A stretch of DNA of 64,000 nt from Cymbomonas tetramitiformis (lineage: Eukaryota > Chlorophyta > Pyramimonadophyceae > Pyramimonadales > Pyramimonadaceae). The stretch covers positions 1 to 64,000 of the forward strand of contig LGRX02035477.1 in NCBI GenBank assembly GCA_001247695.2, read 5' to 3'. A model generated the notes under the pieces. The model saw nothing but the letters and a program-made list of their open reading frames with translations. It searched no databases and had not been told where the DNA came from. Made by a program: the position numbers and the translations under genes. Below, one piece after another: positions 12,484 through 24,500 of this stretch; position 1 is the first letter of the stretch, and every line of letters begins with the position of its first letter.

Positions 12484-13062
12484 TGTCAGGGTTATGACCG
12501 ATGACATATGTGTCATACATGTCATACGTGTCATACCTGTCATACATGTCATACCATGTCATGACAGTCGGTCATGTCATATATTATTATGACAGTCGAC
12601 ATTATGGTCGATCATGACTGTACAGGTCGAGTCGCGTCATACATTTATGACAGTCGTCAGTACGGTCGACGATGACTGTACATGTCGCCAGATGATTATG
12701 TCACATCATCAGGCATCCCTGTCATCGAGAGTTCGTACTCCGAACTCGAAGATGACAGAGCAAAGATACATCTTGTCGATTCTTCAAGAACCATCTTTCG
12801 CTTTAGCATGCACGGAACATGCATGCGCAGCACGAACGAACTAGTCGTTTATACAATGTTGGTCGTTCAACCTACGTCTCGGGTTCACAACCCAATGGCG
12901 GTACCATCTAAGATGATGGGAGACGTAGGTACTTAAGTGAGGAAGCGTTGTGCTTCAGCAGCTCTGGATTCAGAAACTGCACTCACAAACCCGCATATAC
13001 GTTCACTTGTGTATGCTGTTCAACTGCACAGTGATTATTGATAATATTGAATATTATAACAG
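12484..13062 (+). repeat. Candidate Copia-like LTR with preceding polypurine tract
   Basis: The purine tract AAGAGGGGAGATC ends at 12483, and a segment starting TGTCAGGGTTATGACC follows and can be closed at ATTATAACA near 13062 (TGT...ACA ends). The tract-plus-TG junction is characteristic of Copia/Ty1 elements on the plus strand, which would make this the 3' LTR. The LTR interior carries five 10-11-bp repeats of GTCATACATGT (12511-12563) and three GACAGTCG-type boxes. No second LTR or coding region is in the window, so this could be a solo or truncated copy. Confidence 0.4.
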
Positions 13063-13199
13063 GGCTCGCATAGCTCAGCCCTTATCAGCACCCTAAAATA
13101 TCAAAATTCAAATTAAGTGTTGAATATTCATTACAATATGAGTTACCATGCGAGGTTGCGAAGGCATCGGGACAGAATCTACGAAACTGTCCTATGCCT

Positions 13200-13940
13200 T
13201 TGCCTTTGGGTTTGGGTTCCAACGTACCCAAACCCAAAGATGGCAAACAGCCGAGGGCTTCCCGTGCGTCCTAGCGCACGAAACTTGGCACAAATACTAC
13301 CAAGATGCATATCTTTAGGTTACCTGAAGCTCAAGGCTTCAAGTTACTTGTGCGCGAAACGCGCATTTTGTTTCTAAGGCAGATGTTTTGGGTTTGGGTT
13401 CGAACCCAAACCCAAAGATGCCAAACAGCCGAGGGCTTCCCGTGCGTCATAGAGCACGAAACTTGGCCCAAATACTGCCAAGATACTTATCTTTAAGTTA
13501 CTTGAAGCTCAAGGCTTCAAGTTACTTGTGCGCGAAACGCGCAATTTATTTCTAAGGCAGATGTTTTGGGTTTGGGTTTGGGTTCGAACCCAAACGCAAA
13601 GATGCCAAACAGCCGAGGGCTTCCCGTGCGTCCTAGAGCACGAAACTTGGCACAAATACTGCCAAGGGATATATCTTTAAGTTACCTGAAGCTCAAGGCT
13701 TCAAGTTACTTGTGCGCCCAACGCGCAATTTATTTCTAAGGCAGATGTTTTGGGTTTGGGTTTGGGTTCGAACACAAACCCAAACCCAAAGATGCCAAAC
13801 AGCCGAGGGTTTCCCCTGCGTGTGCATGTGTGTTAATTCATATGAAATATTCCATGGAATACATGTGAATATCCCGCACAAACGGGAAGCGCTCGGCTGT
13901 TTTGTAATTTTAGGGTGCACCCAAAATACAAAACGCATCT
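13200..13940. repeat. ~180-bp tandem repeat with TTTGGG palindromes, ~4 copies
   Basis: The junction GGCAGATGTTTTGGG recurs at about 13379, 13557 and 13740, so the period is 178-183 bp. Each unit has an inverted repeat of variable arm length (GGGTTTGGGTTCGAACCCAAACCC-like), the shared GATGCCAAACAGCCGAGG, and a second inverted repeat CTTGAAGC/GCTTCAAG. The TTTGGG runs differ in number between units, as in replication slippage. Confidence 0.8.
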
Positions 13941-14125
13941 TTGAAACTCGGAAGTTTCAAAGATGCTTGCCGGTCGCGTGCAGCAGTAAAAGGCAAGGCA
14001 AAGGGTTTAGGATATGGAAGAAGTAGGAATAGTTTTCAGAAGCACTAGAATACTTTTCATATGCTTCTGAAAACTATTCCTACTGCCGCTAAATCTTAAA
14101 CCCTTTGCCTTTCCCTTTCCCTTCA
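13941..14125. repeat. Inverted repeats / hairpins
   Basis: CATCTTTGAAACT and AGTTTCAAAGATG form a hairpin at about 13937-13966. A longer stem pairs GTAGGAATAGTTTTCAGAAG (from about 14023) with CTTCTGAAAACTATTCCTAC (to about 14083), and outside it AAAGGGTTTAG pairs with CTTAAACCCTTT. This may be a MITE or the edge of the tandem array. No target duplication was found. Confidence 0.6.
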
Positions 14126-14310
14126 TTAACAGACGTAAAGTCTCTCTGGACGTAAAGTGTCTCACTGGTAACACGAGTGTGTGTCAAGCGCTATCATACA
14201 GACGTAATGTGTCTCAGTATGACAGATTTTACGGAAAAACGAATGGCGGCCGAATTTACCGCGGCATTAAAAATGCTGGAAATGCCCGATTAAATCGCGG
14301 AGCTCTGTAA

Positions 14311-15970
14311 TTCAGAAAAGGGACAGGGTACGGGCGCTGGGAACTCGTCGAATTGTCCTGATGACACATGATGACTGAATGTCACGGCTGCGTCTATCGC
14401 GCGAGACAATGACCACAATGAACGTCGCCGGCAGCAGACGGTGAACACATGTGATGTCACATCGACATCGCGGACACCATTGCCGCTGCGCTGCCGATGC
14501 CGTTGCGTGACTGCTTACTCGTTACTGTGACACTCGTTCTTCGTTGACCCATCCCAATCCGCAATTGCATCGTAAAATTCTTCAGCTACAGTACGCAATT
14601 TCTTCAACGTTCCGCCGCCTCATGGGGCGAACGGTGCTGTGACTGCTGTGATACACGCAGGGATTTCCAAAGTGCTCGGCTACTTTTATTTTTCAGTTCG
14701 CTCATCATAATGTGTAAACTTATGATACTATGTGTGCGCAGGTCATGTCGCAGATATCCGATGGCGAGGAGGGACGCGCGCTCTTGAGATGTGGAAGTCG
14801 AGGTTGGCGAATGCCAACCTTGCTTGGGATGAAACCCAACCATATCGAACTTATCGTATATATTTCACGTTTGCATCCTTGGCATCTATGCAAAGTATGA
14901 GGAGCATTGATTGGACATAAGTCTTAGGCTGTTTTGGTTTTGGGTTCATGGCGCATTCGTGACCTCTTGGGGTGTGGAAGTCGAGGTTGGTCTAAACCAA
15001 CCTTGCTTGGGATGAAACCCAACCACATCGAACTTATCTCATCGGTACATTTTCTCAATGAACCTGTAAGGTTTGAGCCTCAGACGGCTAGGACAAGTTC
15101 GTAGGCTGATTTTGTTTTCCACGATTTATTACGACCCCAAAAAACAAAATCAGCCATCGCCTTAACGTTCTCGAAAGACCTTCAAACTTGTAATATAAAT
15201 TACTTAACTAAGATAGGTGCGATAAGATAGTCCGATGTGGTTGGGTTTCATCCCAAGCAAGGTTGGTTTAGACCAACCTCGACTTCCACACCCCAAGAGG
15301 TCACGAATGCGCCATGAACCCAAAACCAAAACAGCCTAGGACTTATGCTCACTCAATGCTCCTCATACTTTGCATAGATGCCAAGGATGCAAACGTGAAA
15401 TATGTATATCTTAATACGATACTTTCGATATGGTTGGGTTTCGTCCCAAGCAAGGTTGGCATTCGCCAACCTCGACTTCCACATCTCAAGAGCGCGCGTC
15501 CCTCCTCGCAATCGGATACCTGCGACATGACCTGCGCACACATAGTATCATAAGATTACACATTATGATAAGCGAACTGAAAAATAAAAGTAGCCGAGCA
15601 CTTTGGAAATCCCTGCGTGTATCACAGCAGTCACAGCACCGTTCGCCCCATGAGGCGGCGGAACGTTGAAGAAATTGCGTACTGTAGCTGAAGAATTTTA
15701 CGATGCAATTGCGGATTGGGATGGGTCAACGAAGAACGAGTGTCACAGTAACGAGTAAGCAGTCACGCAACGGCATCGGCAGCGCAGCGGCAATGGTGTC
15801 CGCGATGTCGATGTGACATCACACGTGTTCACCGTCTGCTGCCGGCGCCGCGACGTTCATTGTGGTCATTGTCTCGCGCGATAGACGCAGCCGTGACATT
15901 CAGTCATCATGTGTCATCAGGACAATTCGACGAGTTCCCAGCGCCCGTGTCACCCTGTCCCTTCAGAAAA
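14311..15970. mobile_element. Mutator-like foldback transposon, non-autonomous, with 9-bp TSD
   Basis: Positions 14320-15961 (1642 bp) form one huge inverted repeat with arms of about 800 bp meeting around 15121-15137. The element begins GGGACAGGGT and ends ACCCTGTCCC. The perfect 9-bp direct repeat TTCAGAAAA flanks it at 14311-14319 and 15962-15970. A 9-bp target duplication with long terminal inverted repeats is typical of Mutator-like (MULE) elements. No open frame of transposase size exists, so it depends on a transposase elsewhere. Within each arm a ~65-bp block (TGGAAGTCGAGGTTGG...) is present twice, which shows internal duplication before the arms formed. Confidence 0.9.
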
Positions 15971-16135
15971 CCGACGAGCAGGTCAGATTCAGGATCGCGA
16001 GCTGTCGCGACCGTCGAGCGCTTAGGACGGGATGCTTAGGACGGGAGAACGGGTGCGACATCAGCGGCATCGGCATCGCAGCGCAGGTGCTCCTGCGTCA
16101 CAGCGCCAGCGCTATCGCCCCCCCACGCCAGCGCA

Positions 16136-16260
16136 GGGCAAGCGAAGGGGGTGCACCGAGCGGATGCACCGAGCCAAGGGGTATAAACTAGTTTTAAGTT
16201 TATACCCCTTGCACCGAGCGGGTGCACCGAGCGGGTGCACCGAGCGGGTGCACCTCGCGT
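16136..16260 (+). repeat. 12-13-bp minisatellite with an embedded hairpin
   Basis: GGTGCACCGAGC is repeated at least five times, interrupted by a perfect stem GGGGTATAAACT / AGTTTATACCCC (about 16178-16210). Downstream is a patch of overlapping GTCACAGTG and GTGTCACA motifs to about 16320. Confidence 0.75.
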
Positions 16261-16320
16261 CGCGTGGGCTCGCGTCGGTCACAGTGCTGTGACGGTCACA
16301 GTGTGTCACAAACATCCACA

Positions 16321-17883
16321 ATTCCACATGCCGATGTGTTACAAGCGAACGGAAGGCCTCAACGTGAAGTAAAAGTAAACTCAAAACTGTCGTGTGTACA
16401 CTCGACTGTCGTGTGTCAGGCGAGCGGAGGGTGACGTAAGTGTGACGCACCATATCCTTACTAGGATCGCATCCGATCGCATGATGGTGGCGAATGGCCT
16501 TCTGTTGCTTGAAGATAAACTGAAAGTATCTCTCTCATATCAGGCTGCTTCATGCATACCATGTTTTGAACGAAATTAGCTACGTTTAGTCGGAAGTTAT
16601 CTCGAGTCTCAAAGCTGCAACCATCTTCTCCCAGAAAGAGACAAAGTGTGATGTGATTTCTTCTTCGTCTTATATACATTAGCCGGCTGAGGTGCATATC
16701 AGCTGTCTTTGGAGATCCCCACGCACAATGTTAGCATTTAGGCAGGTGATACATCCGACACTGCTCTGGCCGATGCTTTGCTCGCTATATCAGGTCCATG
16801 GGACCTCATCAGCCTACGAGGCGGCATTTACAACACAGGGATATGTTGCGTTGGAGGGAACTCAAAAACGCACCCTCTTGTGCAATTTGATAACAGCTTA
16901 GGTAAAACAAGCTCAGGACTTTAAGGCAAAACAAGGCCCTAAGTTTCGCATTTCTTCCTTGCAGAGAGGTGAGACACCGTCCCTTGCCAGGTGCGCCTCT
17001 TTTCCGTCGATGTCGTCACTTTCCTGGATCTCGGCAAGCGATACCAAGGGACGCGGAAGCGAATTTCAAGGGCCAGAGACCCTGAGAAGCCTGGAGGCAG
17101 GCAAAAGGGCCACGTTTGCGCAGCAAAGTCAGGAATTGCAACGAACTCGCACCACGTATGACGTGCATACCACCAGCGTCCTTCCGCAGTGTCCACCTAT
17201 CCACGCTTCAAAACGACCGATTTCAACACTTGTCGAGCTACGGCGAGAAGAGCCAGCTGTACAGCGAGGCCTCACCCTGGATATGGTCGTGGCTCCTGCT
17301 CCAAGGAATGAAAAAGCAGAAACCGCTGACGGGAATGGGATTGAAGTGGACTGCTCCGCGCAAGCTTGCTCGTGAGGACCCATACGAGAGGAGAGCGAAA
17401 GTGCACAAAACCGATTTTAGTTAAGGAGATATCACTGCCTGAGATCTGCTTCTTACGTGAAACCTCTCCTCGAGAGGTATCCGGGAATGACTTGTACGTT
17501 GGAAAGCTTTTCGAGTGCGTTGCGCACAGCCTCAAAGTCTGGCGCAGATTTCTTTCTCACCCGCTAGGCCTTCTAGTGACGCAAAGCAAAAACAGATTCG
17601 CGCAGTTCTCAGACCCTTGTTCTCGCTTCAATTCAGGCTGTTCACAAATCAATAGAAAATTGGGAGGCAGGGAAACCGGCGCTATCTCTAGAAGGCTTGA
17701 GAACAGTTTCTTCGAGACCTTGAGAACCTTGTCGCCCTGGAGCATATTCTTCTATGCATGACCATTGTAAATCGTTGTTCTTTGTTTTCCACACGATCAT
17801 CATTCAACGGTGCCGTCTGGTCCGTAGGGGCTTCAACATAAGTGAATTCTTGAACCATACCTATATCTGGGGTCCTCGGCAGT
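16321..17883. other. Upstream flank of the cysteine dioxygenase gene; possible unassigned exons
   Basis: No recognised domain. A plus-strand open segment at about 17150-17424 (containing SVHLSTLQNDRFQHL and YERRAKVHKTDF) and another at 17366-17761 have moderately coding-like composition. They could be exons of an upstream gene or 5' exons of the next gene, but no splice path joins them convincingly. The sequence CCTCGGCAG just before 17883 could be an acceptor. Confidence 0.25.
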
Positions 17884-20677
17884 ATGCGCTGGTGCCACGC
17901 CGTAAGGGCCGCCACATCACCTGATGTGCTGATGTGCCTAACTTCCAGCACATTGTGCGTGGGGCTTGGTTTCAGGAAAAGATTAAAGCTGGATTCTTCG
18001 CAGCTCCAGTCTGCTTCTGCACCCGTGTCGGCCAGCGCGCCGCGGGTCGAGCACTGGAAGCACGGCCACATTCACAGTGATGGAAAGCGAAAGCTGTGCT
18101 CGTTGGGGACGGGAGAGATCGTGCACATCCTCTCCCTGGCGGCAAAGGACGAAACCTCGGTGGAGCCGTTCGAGCGCGCAGTGCAGACGGTAGCACGCGA
18201 CCTGTACCGGCTCGAAGCTGGGATCACTGACGTGCGCGTGTGCCATCCTCAGTGCGGGCGCGTGTGCTTCGTGGTAACTTTCGTCAGCCGAGACGACTTC
18301 GTGAAGTTTAAGGAGGGCCCAGAGCTGAATCTGAAGTATGCGCTGCGCGGTCTCGTCGCCAGCGCAGAGCCCGACAACCAATTGCTTACTGGTCCCTCTG
18401 CCACGATGGGGGACGCATCGATAGCAAGAGCTCCCGACGTGATGTGGAAGCAGCCGCAACCCGTGGAGTTTGAGTGCACTGGATCGCTGATGCCGCAGAC
18501 ACATACACTCACATCCTTGCTGCAATTCTTTAAAAGCAGCATCAAAGGCTATGGGCATAAGGACCACGACGTGAAGGCGGTGGCGATGGAGTGCCAGCGG
18601 TAAGATACTTCACCTGGTTCACGGCTCGTTATACGAGAAATGAGGCAGGCAGGACGAGAGAGAGCGCGAGTGACGGACAGCCGTGCGACGGCATACCTGA
18701 GCATCGAGGGCCTAAGATACTGCAGCAGACTCGCATTAATTTCTCAATCCTAACCATTGCAGCGCCTGCGACTGGCAAAGAGGACGTGTTCCAGTTTGAT
18801 GTGCAACGCGCTCCGCGTGGCGTCTGCAAAAGCACCTTCTCAAAACATCAACAATATCAACAACATCAACAACATCAACCACTTACATCATTGCTTGCGT
18901 CGGAACCGTTTGTCCAACGATGTATGGCGTAGCGCTTTGTGGATATCACGTGGTTATCGCTGCTTGGCCTCGCTGTGCACTCCTGTCGCGATGGCCTCGG
19001 TATGCTGCTCTTAGTTATGCCGCACTTGTGGGCTGGCTTTGTGCCGCAGGTGGTTCCCGCGCGAGGAGGAGTACGCCAAGTACATTCACTGGGACCCGCA
19101 CGACACCACCAAGTATACCAGAAACCTCATTTTCAGAAACGAATATTTTGACTGCTTGCTCATGTGCTGGCCTGCAGGCAAGATCCCCAGCCTCCCGACA
19201 ACGATCGGGGTCCGACATTCATGCTTGTCATGAATTTGTGTGTCATGCATCACACTAAACAGTTGGACCGTGTAGGACCGCCCCAGTGCTCTGCTGCACA
19301 GCTCTTTTTGCTTTGTATGCCCGGCGGTGGTAGTATCGATAGCAGATATATGGCATGTATTCAGCGACACTAGCACGGAACTCATCCTATTCAACGACAC
19401 TATCGAAATGCAAAGCATGCAAGCGCCACGCTCTCGGCTCTGGCGCTTCAGGCGGGACCTATTTGTGTGCTGCCTCATTTGACTCCCTTCGAAGATACAT
19501 GAGACCCCATGGGTACCATCAGGCGGCGCTTGTTATGGGGTGTCGCATCTCATGACTCTGACACTCCGTTATGCGTCCTCTTGGACATCTTATCGGGGTG
19601 TTTCCACTTGAGGACTCCGTCTTTACGTGTTCATTTGATCACTTTGCTACTAGGCGTGCATATGACAACTTCGTCAATTGTCCATTACGGCTCGCCATTA
19701 CCGTGTGTCCACTTTGGAAGTGCGTCACCACAAGTTCACCTGAGCACTTTACTGAGTGATTTTTGTTCAGAAGTTTCCCAATTGAACATGCCATTCCCGC
19801 ATGCTGTGCATCACGCAAGTCGTGCAAATCTGGGTCTGCCTCATCCTCCTGGAAAACAACTTTTTGGGTGCGGATGCTTCCCACAGGCTGTAAATCAGCA
19901 ATCCACTGCCACGATCGCTCTTCATGTTGGGTAGTGCTGGTGGAGGGCGAAGTATACGAGGTGCAGTATAGCATCCCACAACTGGACAAGCAGTTCATGA
20001 AGAAGGAGATGGAGGACCCAATAGACGCCGTTGGGCGGTGCGGCCCGTTGAAGAAGCTTGCAGAAGCCAGGTAAGGCGCCTTGTAGCCTTATCCAAAAGG
20101 CGCTAACGGGCCTTAGCTTGATTCTATGTTTCATAGCTGACCTGGATCTACCGAGTTGTAGTGATGATGCAGATGCCTTTAGTAGCGATGATGTAGAATA
20201 GCCCTGATGGTCCGTCATTGGATGGGGACCAGCCGGGTGTGTAATTACACCTGATAAATCCATCACGTCGGATGCTCCGAAGATTTGCGGAGGGGAAACT
20301 AGTGACGCTCCGACTTCGCTCCGACTCTGAAATCAATGTTTTAGATGTGGCAACACTTGCAAACCACGAAGAAGCCATGCCTGATTGTTGCTGCTGGAGA
20401 CAGGTTGTCAGAGGACGGCTTGACCACAACATACGCAAACAATGACATCGGAGTGCACCGGATTGAGAATCGCTCAAATTGCCCAGCATACACCATGCAC
20501 GTGTACGCCCCAGGGCTGCGCAAGATCAAGATCTTCAAGGATTGCGGCGGGGTGTGCGTCCACACTGTCGGCCACGTACCGTACATGAGTGAAGAGGGAT
20601 GCAAGACGGGTTTGTGGAGTGAGGCCACAGACCCAGATGGGATCTTGAATGTAGATGCATGGAATGATTGTGTTTAA
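17884..20677 (+). CDS. CDO1: Cysteine dioxygenase (four exons, one GC-AG intron)
   Basis: Predicted exons are 17884-18599, 19050-19177, 19887-20070 and 20404-20677. Their phases match at every junction and give 433 residues. The enzyme oxidises cysteine with O2 to cysteine sulfinate, with iron in a cupin fold. The iron ligands are H288 and H290 (IHCHD) and H361 (VHRIEN). C295 and Y377 match the Cys-Tyr cofactor pair of the animal enzyme. Other family landmarks are YTRNL (exon 2) and MHVYAPG (exon 4). Intron 2 starts GCAAGA after CCTGCAG; only this GC donor gives the conserved CWPAG-CKSAIH junction. The other introns start GTAAG. Residues 1 to about 200 are an extension not found in the ~200-residue animal enzyme; about 70-155 look like an alpha-beta barrel (dimeric ABM-like) domain, which is inference. 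The start codon is the weakest part. Confidence 0.88.
18600..19049 (+). other. Intron 1 of cysteine dioxygenase with a CAACAT microsatellite
   Basis: The intron starts GTAAGATAC and ends GTGCCGCAG. A short (CAACAT)n-like run sits at about 18846-18877. Open frames inside it are not coding: exons 1 and 2 join directly to give MECQ-RWFPREEEYAKY, the spacing seen in the family. Confidence 0.8.
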
Positions 20678-21500
20678 TTCAGACGGTATGTGGAATGTAT
20701 CAGACATGGTTTATGCTTTTGTATATAGATTGTATAAGAGTCTTAACGTTATGTACAACAAAAAATGCAATGAATAATGGAATACTCTATAATGTAATGT
20801 ACGGATATAGACCTGTTCAATGCCTACTATGCAAAATCCCTATTTCTGATGCAAATTCTGCCCTCTGGCTATCCCGATGTAACAGAAGTGGCACTTGCGC
20901 TGCTGGGGTAGTCGGAACTTGTGTACCGTAAATGTTAAAAAATGCTGCCTATACCTCAGCATCATCGAAGAATCTTACAATTGTGTAATATAGAAGTCGG
21001 TTGATATACATAAGGACGAAGTATCGGTACGTAAATTATATGCTGATTCGTAGATAAATCATATACGTGCTGATCCCCGAGCTTTGCTTGTCCAGACCGT
21101 AGGGAACTTTTAAAGTCGCAGCTGCGCTTCAAGGAATATTGGCGAGAACCTTTTAATATTTTTGAGTTCTTTCACAGGCCGTGAGTATTCAGTGGGTATT
21201 TATACGACATGTGAGGATTGATCTAATTGCTTCACAGCGTTTTAAAAGTGTTCGGTATCGTTGATTTGAACTCATGCCATAATGAATCGATTATATAATC
21301 GATATATGACTTGTACATGCTTGCATACGGTACTATCCACACTATTAAAATGTCAAGGGCGGTTTTGATGTTTCCCCCCTATTAATTTGCCACAAGCAGC
21401 CATTATTTGTCACATGACCGCACTAGCCTGCTTATGTACAAGAACACAAGTGTTGCTAATTCAATGTTGCAGAATCACAAAATAGTGCAAACTGTCTTGT
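20678..21500. other. Intergenic region
   Basis: AT-rich sequence downstream of the cysteine dioxygenase stop, probably its 3' UTR and then intergenic DNA. No repeats or RNA genes stand out. Confidence 0.4.
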
Positions 21501-24500
21501 CCTAAGTAGAGGGGGCGCTATGCTGTTGCTCCTCACGATTTGATCTGGCGTGCACAGACAAAGGCACCTCTGCTACCCGCATGCTACTTTTTAGCCAAAT
21601 CCGTGTGTCATGAATCCCGATAGCAGAGCGGTGCTCTAACACTGCTTCCTCAAGTGCACACACAGTCGTGGTATATGCCTTCCACGCCATGTCTACATCA
21701 TGAATGTTGCCACCCTGTGTAATGAATCATATCCCAACTCTGTGAGTAACATAATCAATCACTTGGCTCGACCCACCTGTATGATTTGGCAAGCTGTTCA
21801 CGGCGCCTGTCCCAACGTATCTTCTATATGGCCACGACTCAAAAAAAAGCAGAGGTCCCAAGTGCAAAGCACGTCCAGATAGGAAGATAGCTCCTTGCAC
21901 ACTGCGGGTCTAATTGGACCACGTGTCCAGGGAATCCAGAGGACATTCTAAGGCATGTGACCAGTGCAAAGAAACGCACATTTTGCAGCTGTAGGCGAGC
22001 AAAGTCCACAGCATTGCTTGCCTCCTCACCCTGCATCTTCAGCTTCACTACCTGTACCCACAACCTCTCTCACTAACCGCGCACAACCACACTATTCTGC
22101 ACACAGGTTGTATATACACAGCTGTTTCCTGGGAGGCATCTGAGTTCTTCCAATGAAACGGAGGAGAATTTAATGCGGGATATTTGTAAAAATGGCCGAA
22201 ACGAAATGCACTACCCACATACAGCTCAATGGGCATTTGAATGGTTTATTGCATATCTACGGTGTCCGCAGGGTGGTTTGTGCATGTATCACATCGCTAT
22301 GGACGAACGCAGTCATGGCAAGCACTAAACCTTATCCCGAGGGGAAGAGGGCACATACGAGGTCCAGCACACGCTTGCGGGCATCCTCTGTTTGTGGCTG
22401 CATTATCACTGGCATGCCTTGACCTGCGACTCACACATTTCCCAATGTGGCGACTCCAGGGTACATGAAAAAGTATAACTGAATCATAAAAAAGCATCGC
22501 AGGCGCACAGCAGGAACAACGTGGATTGAACACATCGGGATGAACCCGGGGAGTGCATAGCAGTCGTAATGACACATTCAGCTTTACGTCTTCTGAGAAG
22601 AAAGGCGACAATTTCCGGCTGAGACTTTTGGGTATACCTGCTAGACGCCACCGCCCCATCCACTCCTCGAGCCCCCGCTTTGCGGTGTGCCACACGTACT
22701 CCAATACCCTAAAGGAGATCATTGCTTCCACTGTGAGCCTTGGGAGAGTCGTGCAGTAGTTGCCAGAGGGCGAGACCGTGCTCTCGGGCCTCGACGATCC
22801 ATCCTCCTCCTCTTCGATAGGTGGCTCCGTCACGCACAGCACCCCATTCATCGCCTCTTCCGGTGTCTGTGCTTCCTCCCCGCGACACATTTTTGAGCTC
22901 AATAGCGCCACGTCATCTTGAACACAACATCATCCCCTTGAATGAGGCGGATCATAGTGAAACAGTGGACAGAAAAGAAGAGGCAGTCGGGTTCCCAGGT
23001 TGAAGAAATCACCCCCACAACCTACTGCCATATTTCTGGAAGAGGAGCATTCAGATCAATGGGGTACCTCTGCCAAATGAAAGGCACGAATCGCACTGAT
23101 CATGAGCGAGGGACAGTTATCTTAGATTCCGAATGCATCCGATCATGGGGCTGAACCATCCCATATGCATGATCTGGAGAGACTGGGCAAACGACCCACA
23201 CCTTACTACGTGCAACCATACGCCCATATTGACTGCCCGCTATACACGAGCGCTCTGTGATGGTGCTCAAGGCGCATAACTCAAAACATAAACCGAGGGA
23301 GACCGTTCGTCATAGGCATGTCGATTACCTTTGCACTCCAAGCAAGGAGCTCGTACTTGTCCGCGAAATTGATGAACACATCAGCAGTGAGTTTATTGGC
23401 CTGTCCCGCATGGTGTAGGCTCTGCGCAACAAGCGCGCTCTTCGCTCAACACCAAGTACTAACTCTTAACCCGTCCAAAATCATTCCCGTTTGCACATTC
23501 AGGTTCTATTTATCCATGCATCTTATCGCATATTTTTCCAGGTTGCACATTTATCATCTCCCATGCTGCAGCATCCCTCCGGTTTGTTCGCCCCACGTGG
23601 CACAGCGCCGACTTTCACCGGTACTTTGTCTCAATATTCACCGAGCCAATCCCACATGCAGGTTATGAATGCCAGAACCAGCAGATGCCATAGCTAGTAC
23701 TGCTGACAGAATCAGCAGATGCCATGCTAGTATTGCTGACAAAAACCAGCAGATGCCATGCTAGTACTGCTGACAGAACCAGCAGATGCCATGCTAGTAC
23801 TGCTGACAGAACCAGCAGATGCCATGCTAGTACTGCTGACAGAACCAGCAGATGCCATGCTAGTACTGCTGACAGAGCCAGCAGACGCCATGCTAGTACT
23901 GCTGATGAACCAGCAGATGCCATGCTAGCTGCTGACGGAACCAGCAGATGCCATGCTAGTATTGCTGACAGAACCAGCAGATGCCATGCTAGTATTGCTG
24001 ACATATCAGCGGTGAAAGACATCGCCAGGGACTAAGCTGACAGCAACTCACCTTCTTCTCTTTCACGGCATTTGCAGCAGCACACACCGCCTGCACGTCC
24101 ATAATTCTGAGATTAGACTTTTTTGTGCACCTCGGCGCAACGCCAAGCGGGAAAAGCATTTCCTTCTTAAAGCCTTCAAGCGGAGAATGCGCCGTGCCAA
24201 GCGATACATGGGCCACATGTATGGAGCAGACATGCAGGAATGAGGGCGCAAGGGCAGCCAAGGGGCGGGAGTTAGGGACGGGGATCAGATAACCTCCTCT
24301 GTGATCAGGCGGAACATTTTGGAGACCATCACAGGGGGGCACTGCGGAGCTATGTAATGCAGAAGATCTGTGAACTCGCTGTACTGGAGCAGCGCCTCGC
24401 CTCTGCCCAACTCCAACACCTTTCCTTCACTAGCTATCACAGCTGTCAGTATAAGACTCTCATGCCAAAAAGTACTTGGCGTGTACCGCTTTCTAGGGCT

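Noticed and set aside
13200..13940. Telomere remnant
   Set aside because: TTTGGG runs are few, occur as palindromes inside a longer unit and do not form a continuous array.
14604..15669. Several 60-80-residue frames in the foldback element
   Set aside because: They occur in mirror pairs on both arms and have no domain; the element is non-coding.
18591..18932. An open frame containing FQFDVQRAPRG downstream of cysteine dioxygenase exon 1
   Set aside because: No frame-compatible splice joins it, and direct joining of 18599 to 19050 gives the correct family spacing.
23663..24035. Repetitive frames (about 120 residues minus, 103 plus)
   Set aside because: Translations of the 33-bp minisatellite; its period is a multiple of three.
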